64,000 bases of DNA from Desulfovibrio inopinatus DSM 10711 (GTDB lineage Bacteria > Desulfobacterota > Desulfovibrionia > Desulfovibrionales > Desulfovibrionaceae). Position 1 is the stretch's first letter. Every line of letters begins with the position of its first letter. The position numbers and the translations under genes are program-made. The DNA is taken from positions 32,994 to 96,993 of the forward strand of contig NZ_KE386881.1 of the NCBI RefSeq assembly GCF_000429305.1, written 5' to 3'. Below are positions 40,561 to 48,097 of this stretch, piece after piece. Under the pieces are notes generated by a model. The model made no database searches, had not been told where the DNA came from, and saw only the letters and a list, made by a program, of their open reading frames with translations.

Positions 40561-41445
40561 TCAGGCTCGATGATGACCGAGATGCTGCACAGCCAACCCT
40601 ACCATAATACAAACCAGCCCGATCAGCGTGGACCACGCAATAGTCTCACCGACGATGAAGTGAATAAAGACGAGGGATAAAAAGGGAGAAATAAAGATGA
40701 GATTTCCTACTTTTGCTGCACTTTCAGAAAGTTTCAATGCGCTTCCCCACAGCACGAATGTCAATCCCATTTCGAAAAACCCGACATAGGCCGCACTCAG
40801 TACCCCACTCCACGACGTCACCACAGGAGAAGACCACAACAAACAAATAAGTCCAGAAAAAGGTAAGCTCATCAAAAAATTGAGAAAAAGCCCAACAACG
40901 GGATCACGATCATCACGAGTCGCTGCAATCCAATACCCTGCCCATAATATTGTGCTGATCAACGCGAAAAAGACGCCCCATGGATTAGAAAAATGGAGGC
41001 CGGTGACGTCTCCTCGTGTCGCGATGATAACCACGCCAAGATAACTTATGGCAGTCGCCGCCATATCGGACAGGCGCCACTTCTGCCCAAGGAACAGTAC
41101 CGACATGATTGCCAGCGTGATCGCCCATGTATAATTCAACGGTTGAGCTTCCTGTGCAGGCAACCGATCATAAGCGGCAAACAATATTAAATAATACAAG
41201 CAGGGATTGATGAGACCCAACACCACTGAACGCCGCAATTCTGGCAAACCAACGGCAAACGCCGACCGCAATTTCCCGGTAACCCCGAGTACCACGGCCA
41301 ACGAAAGAGTTGAAAAGATCGAGGCATACAAGACAAGCTGCACCGGATCGAGATGCGAAAGTGACACTTTGAACGCCGAGGCGACCGTGGACCACAATCC
41401 CACGGCAGCCAGGCCGTGCACATAGGCTTTGGTCTGACGTTTCAT
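40561..41445 (-). CDS. EamA/DMT-family membrane transporter
   Basis: The 294-residue protein has ten predicted helices in two EamA repeats. Typical patches are AAVGLWSTVASAFKVSL, DPVQLVLYAS, LPAQEAQPLNYTWAITLAIMSVLFLGQKW in the first half and AAYVGFFEMGLTFVLWGSALK, ISPFLSLVFIHFIVGE in the second. The family exports amino acids and other metabolites; this substrate is unknown. ATG 41445 is chosen by homology of the beginning (MKRQTKAYVHGLAAVGLWS), but no ribosome site is visible. It is divergent from topA with about 130 bp between starts. Confidence 0.88.
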   Translation of the reverse strand: MKRQTKAYVHGLAAVGLWSTVASAFKVSLSHLDPVQLVLYASIFSTLSLAVVLGVTGKLRSAFAVGLPELRRSVVLGLINPCLYYLILFAAYDRLPAQEAQPLNYTWAITLAIMSVLFLGQKWRLSDMAATAISYLGVVIIATRGDVTGLHFSNPWGVFFALISTILWAGYWIAATRDDRDPVVGLFLNFLMSLPFSGLICLLWSSPVVTSWSGVLSAAYVGFFEMGLTFVLWGSALKLSESAAKVGNLIFISPFLSLVFIHFIVGETIAWSTLIGLVCIMVGLAVQHLGHHRA

Positions 41446-41576
41446 GGGCGGACTATGGAGGAAGCCCGTAACACTGTAAAGAAAAAGCATAATCGGTTTT
41501 GTCTGTTCCGACATTCGTGCGACAAGCCCGGCATAAGCTTGCCAAGCTGCCATCCAATGTATATAGCCTTCAAGCC

Positions 41577-43826
41577 ATGAACAGCGGACTTATCATTGTG
41601 GAATCGCCAGCCAAGGTGAAGACCATCAAAAAGTTTCTCGGCAAAGATTATGCTGTGGAAGCTTCGGTCGGTCACGTGCGCGATTTGCCGACAAAAAAAC
41701 TCGGTGTCGATGAGGAGAAAGGCTTCGAGCCTGAATACGGCGTCATCCAAGGCAAACAAAAAATCGTTACCAAGCTGCGCCAAGCTGCAAAGCAAGCGGC
41801 CACGGTCTACCTCGCTCCTGACCCGGACCGTGAAGGCGAAGCGATTGCCTGGCATGTTGCCGAACTCATCAAGACGGCCAACTCCAATATTCAACGCATC
41901 CAGTTCAACGAAATCACCAAGCGTGCCGTTAAGGAAGCTTTGGAACACCCCAGAGAAATCAACGAGAAACTGTTTTTGTCACAACAGGCTCGTCGAATTC
42001 TCGACCGACTTGTGGGGTACAAGGTCTCCCCGCTTCTCTGGAAAAAAGTAAAGCGAGGGATTTCGGCCGGCCGAGTGCAATCGGTCGCGTTACGCTTGGT
42101 TGTTGAACGAGAAAAAGAACGGCGTGCATTTGTTCCTGAAGAATACTGGTTATTCAAAGCCTTAGTTGAAGGTGCAGTCAAGCCGGAATTCTGGATCGAT
42201 TTATGGAAGGTCGACGACAAGAAACCTGTCATCGGCTCCGCCGATGATGCCAAGGCGCTGGAAGAACGCCTTGAAGGTCAACCGTTCGTTGTTGCCGACA
42301 TTGCGGAAAAAGAGCGAAAAAAAACGCCGCCTCCGCCATTTATTACTTCCACGCTCCAGCAAGCTGCGAACCAGCGGCTTGGATATTCAGCCAAACGCAC
42401 CATGGGCGCGGCGCAGCGGCTCTATGAAGGGGTCGATCTCGGCGAGCGCGGAACAACAGCGCTGATCACCTATATGCGTACCGACTCGGTGCGTGTGGCT
42501 GCTGAAGCACAGGAACAGGCCAAAGACTTTATCATCTCCACATTAGGCGCCGACTACTACCCGGAAAAAACCCGCTTTTTCAAATCCAAAGGAAGTGCTC
42601 AGGACGCCCACGAAGCCATTCGGCCCATTGATGTGAGCATCACACCGGACAGTATTCATTCCACCCTCTCCGGAGATCTCTTTCGGCTTTACAAGCTCAT
42701 CTGGGAACGTTTTGTGGCCTCACAAATGGCTCAGGCACGGTTTTGGGACACAACCGTCACCGCTGAAGCCGCCGCCACAAAATGGCGTGCCAAAGGTGAA
42801 CGCCTTATTTTCCCCGGATTTCTCAAAGTGTACGGTATGGACACGGGGCAGCAAGCCAAGGTGTTACCCGAGTTGCAAAAGGGTGAAACGCTCGCGCTGT
42901 TGGAGATGAAGAAAGAGCAGAAATTTACCCAGCCGCCACCACGCTATACCGAAGCTTCCCTTGTGCGCGAACTCGAAGAAAAAGGGATTGGCCGCCCGTC
43001 GACGTACGCTGCCATCATCTCCACCCTGCTTGATCGCGACTACGCCAAGCTCGAAGAAAAACACTTCGCGCCCAGCGAACTTGGTTTTACAGTCTCAGAT
43101 TTGCTTTCCGACCATTTTACGCAAATCATGGACGTCGGCTTTACCGCAGGCATGGAAGAAGCCTTGGACAAAGTGGCTGACGGCTCCATTGACTGGCAAA
43201 AACTTTTGGCCGACTTCACAGGCGAATTCAATCCGACCCTTGAAAAGGCGGCTACCGAAATGGCCGCGGTCAAGGCCGGTATGGAAACCGGGCTGACGTG
43301 CGACCAGTGCGGCAAACCCATGGTCATCAAATTCGGTCGAAATGGTGAATTCCTCGCTTGCTCGGGCTATCCCGACTGTAAGAACACCATGGACTTCACT
43401 CGCGACGAAACCGGCAACATCACACCGATCAAACGCGAGCCGGAAGAACTCAAACCGGTGGGCGTCTGTCCGGAATGCGGTAAAGACCTTGTCCTCAAAA
43501 AAGCACGGACCGGCTCACGGTTTATCGCTTGCACCGGATACCCCGATTGCAAATACACCAAGTCGTTTTCCACCGGTGTCCCTTGTCCCCGTGAAGGGTG
43601 TGACGGCCAGCTTGTCGAAAAAAGCTCACGCCGCGGCAAAGTCTTCTATGCGTGTGACAACTACCCCAACTGCGATTACGCGACATGGAATTGGCCTATC
43701 GCCAGAGCGTGCCCGCAATGCGATTTCCCTATCCTGACCAAAAAGACCACAAAAGCCCGCGGGGAACACATCGCCTGCCCGGAAAAAGGGTGTGGGTACA
43801 TTGAAGAGTTAGACGAAGAGAGTTAA
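41577..43826 (+). CDS. topA: DNA topoisomerase I (type IA)
   Basis: The 749-residue enzyme relaxes negative supercoils via a transient 5'-phosphotyrosine link. Toprim domain at the start (LIIVESPAKVKTIKKFLG, DPDREGEAIAWH), then HEAIRP-containing and active-site regions (GLITYMRTDS-like ALITYMRTDSVR, whose Tyr is catalytic; GIGRPSTYA). The C-terminus has three four-cysteine zinc-ribbon units: CDQCGKP...CSGYPDC, CPECGKD...CTGYPDC, CPREGC...CDNYPNC, plus a fourth, partly related, at CPQCDFP...CPEKGC. ATG 41577 is taken because the protein then begins with the usual MNSGLIIVESPAK; the ribosome site is weak. Confidence 0.97.
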   Translation: MNSGLIIVESPAKVKTIKKFLGKDYAVEASVGHVRDLPTKKLGVDEEKGFEPEYGVIQGKQKIVTKLRQAAKQAATVYLAPDPDREGEAIAWHVAELIKTANSNIQRIQFNEITKRAVKEALEHPREINEKLFLSQQARRILDRLVGYKVSPLLWKKVKRGISAGRVQSVALRLVVEREKERRAFVPEEYWLFKALVEGAVKPEFWIDLWKVDDKKPVIGSADDAKALEERLEGQPFVVADIAEKERKKTPPPPFITSTLQQAANQRLGYSAKRTMGAAQRLYEGVDLGERGTTALITYMRTDSVRVAAEAQEQAKDFIISTLGADYYPEKTRFFKSKGSAQDAHEAIRPIDVSITPDSIHSTLSGDLFRLYKLIWERFVASQMAQARFWDTTVTAEAAATKWRAKGERLIFPGFLKVYGMDTGQQAKVLPELQKGETLALLEMKKEQKFTQPPPRYTEASLVRELEEKGIGRPSTYAAIISTLLDRDYAKLEEKHFAPSELGFTVSDLLSDHFTQIMDVGFTAGMEEALDKVADGSIDWQKLLADFTGEFNPTLEKAATEMAAVKAGMETGLTCDQCGKPMVIKFGRNGEFLACSGYPDCKNTMDFTRDETGNITPIKREPEELKPVGVCPECGKDLVLKKARTGSRFIACTGYPDCKYTKSFSTGVPCPREGCDGQLVEKSSRRGKVFYACDNYPNCDYATWNWPIARACPQCDFPILTKKTTKARGEHIACPEKGCGYIEELDEES

Positions 43827-43872
43827 CGGACGGTTCTTAAATCACTCGGTAAATTGATTGTGCTCATGGCTG

Positions 43873-43901
43873 TACGGAAAGGGGGGGTCCCCCTTCCCGT
43901 A
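43873..43901. terminator. Hairpin between convergent topA and ferredoxin genes
   Basis: TACGGAAAGGGGG pairs with CCCCCTTCCCGTA (13 bp, one mismatch) around loop GGT. There is no T-run on either side. Its position 47 bp after the topA stop suggests a transcript-end role. Confidence 0.6.
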
Positions 43902-44010
43902 TCGTATACGTCGTTCTTCCAAGCCAACGAAATCGTTAGAAAGAAATTTATCCGGAGTAAAATTTTTTTCAAAAGCGTTCTTGCACCTATCACCTGTAGA
44001 ATCTCTCTTT

Positions 44011-44292
44011 TCAGCAACAGGCCGTCCCTTTGGAATTATCCTTTTTGAACCACGTCTGAATGAGATACGAGGCGCACCCCACGCCCGGGGTGACGGTCAG
44101 AGCGTGTGTGGGGCAGTTCAAAGCGCAGGCTCCGCATTCCATGCAAGCGTCATGGTCCACAATCACGGCCATTCTGTCTTCAACACGTAAGACACCATGT
44201 GGGCAGACGATTTCACACATCCCACAGCCCACACAGGCTGCAGGATCAAGGACAAGCGTAGAAACGTTATCGAGATACCGAAAATCATTCAT
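44011..44292 (-). CDS. HgcB-like two-cluster ferredoxin, no hgcA beside it
   Basis: The 93-residue ferredoxin has two [4Fe-4S] motifs (Cys20, 23, 26, 30 and Cys50, 53, 56, 60). The second reads CMECGAC, matching the C(M/I)ECGA(C) signature I remember for HgcB. It also has a lone Cys73 in VTPGVGCASY and a terminal Cys92-Cys93 pair, the extra cysteines reported as important for mercury methylation in D. desulfuricans ND132 HgcB (Cys73, Cys94, Cys95). HgcB hands electrons, and perhaps Hg(II), to the corrinoid protein HgcA; no hgcA lies in this window. The upstream operon partner, 15 nt away, is a universal stress protein. GGAG lies 8 nt before the ATG. Whether it works in mercury methylation here is open. 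Confidence 0.8.
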   Translation of the reverse strand: MNDFRYLDNVSTLVLDPAACVGCGMCEIVCPHGVLRVEDRMAVIVDHDACMECGACALNCPTHALTVTPGVGCASYLIQTWFKKDNSKGTACC

Positions 44293-44307
44293 GTACTTTG
44301 CTCCGCA

Positions 44308-45192
44308 CTACTTGCTTACCCAGAGGGCACTTCGAGTGATTTTCCGTAACAAACTGGTGCTGACCGACCCGGGGAAAAGCTTATCCATAGCTGACGGTGC
44401 GCCGGCCTGTCGGCCAACGGCCACGACGGCATAATCATTGTCGACGGACTCTTTAAGGATTGTGTCTGCTGCCGATTTGGCTTTCACCACTTTGCGGTCG
44501 ATCAAACTTTCGTCGATATGATTCGAGAGGAGTGCCCCCCGAGCTTCTTCGAAAACCCGCTCGGCTTCATCCGGTGACATTTTACCATTATCAACATGAA
44601 ACAAGGTGACGCGATGGCGATCCATTCCCGAAAGCATGAATCCGACATGGTCGGCCATACGAATACTTGGTCCAGCGTCTCCTAGACATAGCAACACATT
44701 CTTTCGTGCTGAAAATTCATGTTCCCGACAAATCCAAATGGGAAAATCAATCTGACGCCATAAAATTTGATGAGAAACACTGTCTTCCACCAGCTCGGTA
44801 AACCACCCGAGCCCACGTCGACCGAGGACAACGGCATCATACATGCCTTGATGCCCTTCGTGGATGATTTCCGGGACAGGTCCCATGCTCGTGTGAATAA
44901 GTTTCTTTTTCACACGGCTGGGGTCGCACATATGAGATGCAAGCCAGGAACGAGCGATTTCGAGGTATTCATGCCCTTTGGATCTTTTTCGTTTATCCAG
45001 CTCGAGAAGTGTTGCGGCTCCTGGATCAAGAGGGTCATACCCCGATACAGAGGAGCGCGGGGCGACATAAAACAAGGTAAAATGAAATTCACACGGACTT
45101 CCGAAAAAATGATCAATGAAGCGCAGATTGCTCGACGCGGTATGGTCATCTGAAATGGTCAACAGCAGACTTTTTTCGATGGGTTTTTCCAT
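44308..45192 (-). CDS. Tandem universal stress protein
   Basis: The 294-residue protein contains two UspA-like domains (about 8-150 and 158-294). Domain one has LLLTISDD..., VVLGRRGLGWF...SVSHQIL; domain two has VLLCLGDAGPS..., VVAVGRQAG...FPGSVSTSLL, the latter close to the ATP-binding G-2x-G-9x-G(S/T) pattern. Such proteins bind nucleotides and modulate stress responses. ATG 45192 has AAAGG 8 nt upstream; 18 codons of the longer frame are discarded. It leads an operon with the HgcB-like ferredoxin, which hints at a redox or metal-stress setting (inference). Confidence 0.9.
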   Translation of the reverse strand: MEKPIEKSLLLTISDDHTASSNLRFIDHFFGSPCEFHFTLFYVAPRSSVSGYDPLDPGAATLLELDKRKRSKGHEYLEIARSWLASHMCDPSRVKKKLIHTSMGPVPEIIHEGHQGMYDAVVLGRRGLGWFTELVEDSVSHQILWRQIDFPIWICREHEFSARKNVLLCLGDAGPSIRMADHVGFMLSGMDRHRVTLFHVDNGKMSPDEAERVFEEARGALLSNHIDESLIDRKVVKAKSAADTILKESVDNDYAVVAVGRQAGAPSAMDKLFPGSVSTSLLRKITRSALWVSK

Positions 45193-45343
45193 GGCTTCGC
45201 CTTTATGTAGCACGGGGTCTCGGGTTCTTGTTGACGGGACTTGCATAGGAGCTTAGCAGCGGGCAGACCCTCTCTCCTGCTTTCTTTTCATCTATGTTGA
45301 GATTGTTGCCAAAGGTCAAGGCAGATCAAAGAAAAAACCAATG

Positions 45344-45372
45344 TTTATACACCTCCCCAAACATGGTATAAT
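45344..45372 (+). promoter_or_regulatory. Candidate extended -10 promoter
   Basis: TTTATA at 45344-45349 and TGGTATAAT (TATAAT at 45367-45372) are separated by 17 bp. The -10 is a perfect consensus with the TGN extension. It lies about 210 bp upstream of the diguanylate cyclase, implying a long leader. The rest of the gap between 45193 and 45582 shows no convincing gene or riboswitch. Confidence 0.45.
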
Positions 45373-45582
45373 GCTCATATTGGTCGCACCATTCCCTTTG
45401 AATCCCCGTGGCCTCTGCTTTTTCGTATTGATTTTTACGGGGTTTTCTGTTTTTTTTGTATCAAAGAAGGACCATACACTATTGAACGATCTAGAATGTA
45501 ACACATTGATGTTGCTTCCCGAAAGAACATCATTACAGTCCCCGAAACCATCTTCCCCTTCTCATTCGAGCAAGTGATCGCT

Positions 45583-46650
45583 ATGAAGAAACACCCCTCC
45601 CCCCCGAAAGACATTTCCTCCGACAAGTCAATGTGTTCGGAAGTCCTTTGCAACACATTGAGCAAGCTCGGTGTTCCGCGTGAAGCGAAGTGGAGGGCTC
45701 TCATTTTATATATGCGAAGTATAAAGGATTATGATTTTCTAACGGATTCTCAAAAAAGTAAAATTCAAAATCTTGTTGTGGATGTTTTGAAAAAGCGAGA
45801 TTTTTCGGAGGAACGATTTCATAGCATTGTCATGGAAAAAGAACTGATTTTCAATGAGCCATGGAATGAAAAACTTCTCAATGCTGTCCGAGAAACAACG
45901 GAACTTATAGAACGATTTCAGAAAATTCTTTTTCGCCGCCGAAATGATGTCTCCGAGCTCAAAGACCGGACTGTGCATAAAATCGAAACGGCCGAGAGCA
46001 TTGAAGAGGCCATTGGCGACATCAAGCAAGGATTTCAAGATCTCTTTCGAGCGATGGCAGAAGACGCCGAACAGCTTGATAAAATTAGCAAAACAGACGG
46101 CCTGACCAAACTCGACAACCGACGTGCATTTGACGAACGTTTAGAGTCGGCGTTGCAAACAGCACGTGAATCCGATCGTCCACTCTCCCTTTTGATGATG
46201 GATATCGATCACTTCAAAAAATTCAACGATACGTATGGGCATCTCATCGGCGACCAGGCTTTAACAACCGTCGCGAAGGTTATTCAAACAATTTGTAAAG
46301 ACTTGGCCGACCAGGACCACAAAACAACATTTGCAGCTCGCTATGGAGGAGAAGAATTCACTCTCCTCATGCCCGATACGGATCTCCTTGAGGCCTGTGA
46401 TATTGCGGAACTCATCAGGCGCAAAGTTGAAACATATAATTTTATCATCCGTGACCCGGATGGAAAAATCATCAATGCCGGCCTCAAAATCACCATCAGC
46501 ATCGGCGCTGCCCAATTCGATCCCCAGTGGGACGGTAACGTTCTGGATAAACTTATCGATATGGCTGACCGAGGATTATACAAAGCCAAAGAACTTGGCC
46601 GAAACCGTGTGCAAGAATATCCTCCTAATACGGCTGGGATGTACTGCTGA
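45583..46650 (+). CDS. Soluble diguanylate cyclase lacking the I-site
   Basis: The 355-residue protein has an N-terminal helical region of about 170 residues with no recognised domain, resembling the helical sensors that precede GGDEF in some gamma- and deltaproteobacterial cyclases. The catalytic part has DGLTKLDNRRAF, DIDHFKKFNDTYGH, RYGGEEFTLLMP and a final YKAKELGRNRV. The usual RxxD inhibitory site five residues before GGEEF is absent, so feedback control by cyclic-di-GMP is probably missing. The start is uncertain: ATG 45583 is chosen over GTG 45574; neither has a strong ribosome site. Confidence 0.9.
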   Translation: MKKHPSPPKDISSDKSMCSEVLCNTLSKLGVPREAKWRALILYMRSIKDYDFLTDSQKSKIQNLVVDVLKKRDFSEERFHSIVMEKELIFNEPWNEKLLNAVRETTELIERFQKILFRRRNDVSELKDRTVHKIETAESIEEAIGDIKQGFQDLFRAMAEDAEQLDKISKTDGLTKLDNRRAFDERLESALQTARESDRPLSLLMMDIDHFKKFNDTYGHLIGDQALTTVAKVIQTICKDLADQDHKTTFAARYGGEEFTLLMPDTDLLEACDIAELIRRKVETYNFIIRDPDGKIINAGLKITISIGAAQFDPQWDGNVLDKLIDMADRGLYKAKELGRNRVQEYPPNTAGMYC

Positions 46651-46933
46651 CGATGAGTATATCATGTACCCAAAAACCAAAACAGTTGGTCAGGAGAAAT
46701 AATACGTCTGTAAACTCTTGTGAGGAGACCCACAGAGTATTCCCGCGCAGTGGACAATAAAACGTACAGGGAAAACTCCGTATCCGCCTTGTGAACAATA
46801 TTCATCAAGCTTCCCCTCACATCTATGAAAGGCATAACTCCCTTTGTCACGAAAGAAAGATCCAAGTCCTTTCTTTACCCTTCCATGTTCAAGACTTATA
46901 GAGAAGAAAGGCCATCACAAACAGGGAGGGTAT

Positions 46934-47953
46934 ATGCGATTTTTTCGCGCTGTTTTCTACATTGCTGGCTTCACGCTCCTGGTAATGTTCTTAACGACCA
47001 CAGCCCGCGCAGACGTCTCGCCCGCGCCGCTGACACAGGCGACGGCTCGCATTATCGGCGGCATCGAAACCGACCCGAGCGACTGGCCGTTCATGGCTGT
47101 TCTCGTCGAAAATGGTGAAACACCAGAAAATGGTTTCCACTGTGGTGGTTCGCTTATTGCGGCAACGTGGGTCGTAACAGCGGCGCACTGTGTCGTTTCC
47201 AGCTGGGGAGCCGTCTCTCTTCCCAACGCAATAGACGTGTACCTGGGAAAGCACCTGCTGAGTGACTCGAACGGACAAAAATTCAGTGTCAAACGCGTTA
47301 TTCCGCATCCCAATTACGATAATGACACCGCAAACAATGACATTGCGCTGTTGGAACTCAGTACAGCCGCTCCAACGTCGGTGTATACGCCGGTCAAACT
47401 CGTCGCGCAAAATGATCCGGATAACCTGACAACCGTCGGTACCATATCCACGGCGGTGGGATGGGGTGCGACCAATAGCGGCGGATACATTTACCCCGAC
47501 GAACTGCGCCAGGTTAACCTGCCCATCTATGATTTCGAAACCGCGAAAGCCTCCTATGCCACTTACGGATACACTTTGACCGATACAATGCTTCCGGCTG
47601 GATACAGTGCAGGAGGCAAAGACGCCTGTTCCGGAGATTCGGGGGGACCGCTTCTTGTCCCGACAGCAGATAACTCCGAATATGTTCTGGCAGGAGTCAC
47701 AAGCTGGGGAGAAGGATGCGCCCAACCCGACCTCCCTGGAATCTGGACCAAAATTTCCGTCCTGGCTTCATGGGTGACTAGTTATACTGACGAAACCGTC
47801 CCCTCCTACGACTTCTCCGACGCGGACAATGACGGCGTTCCCAATGTATGGGATGAATGTGCCGATACACCAAGTGGAACCCCCACCGATAATAAAGGGT
47901 GTCCAGCTGAAGTTACCCCAACAGTTGTCGTTATTCCGCTTTTCCCGGAATAA
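46934..47953 (+). CDS. Secreted trypsin-like serine protease (S1A) with calcium-repeat tail
   Basis: The 339-residue protein has a signal peptide (cleavage near ARA-DV), then a chymotrypsin-fold domain opening at RIIGGIETD. The catalytic triad is complete: His in VTAAHC, Asp in NNDIALLEL, Ser in CSGDSGGP. Asp six residues before the Ser (KDACSGDSGG) and SWGEGC with glycines predict cleavage after Lys/Arg. The RIIGG start suggests activation by cleavage after Arg. The Cys42-58 and 191-220 disulfides are kept, but the 168-182 pair is lost (MLPAGY instead of MLCAGY). The tail DADNDGVPNVWDECADTPSG is a thrombospondin-type-3-like calcium repeat. GGGAGGG precedes ATG 46934. Confidence 0.93.
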   Translation: MRFFRAVFYIAGFTLLVMFLTTTARADVSPAPLTQATARIIGGIETDPSDWPFMAVLVENGETPENGFHCGGSLIAATWVVTAAHCVVSSWGAVSLPNAIDVYLGKHLLSDSNGQKFSVKRVIPHPNYDNDTANNDIALLELSTAAPTSVYTPVKLVAQNDPDNLTTVGTISTAVGWGATNSGGYIYPDELRQVNLPIYDFETAKASYATYGYTLTDTMLPAGYSAGGKDACSGDSGGPLLVPTADNSEYVLAGVTSWGEGCAQPDLPGIWTKISVLASWVTSYTDETVPSYDFSDADNDGVPNVWDECADTPSGTPTDNKGCPAEVTPTVVVIPLFPE

Positions 47954-47957
47954 AGAG

Positions 47958-47985
47958 AATCGGGCCGAGGCAATTCGGCCCGATT
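47958..47985 (+). terminator. Hairpin terminator of the protease gene
   Basis: AATCGGGCCGA/TCGGCCCGATT form an 11-bp perfect stem with a 6-nt loop, 5 nt after the stop. Only a short, weakly T-rich stretch follows. Confidence 0.7.
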
Positions 47986-48097
47986 GAAATGTTCTTCGCA
48001 CATGGCAATACGGTCATTCATGCAGGCATCAAGCGCCTGCTCACGTCGTCTTTCTCCTGCCTTGCGTCCTTGACAAATTGGCGCTACCAACCGCGAT

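Noticed and set aside
45341..45577. 78-codon hydrophobic frame
   Set aside because: It starts inside the candidate promoter, has no ribosome site and shows no family resemblance.
45247..45582. Cyclic-di-GMP riboswitch (GEMM) before the diguanylate cyclase
   Set aside because: The conserved GEMM core was not found; only a promoter-like sequence is visible.
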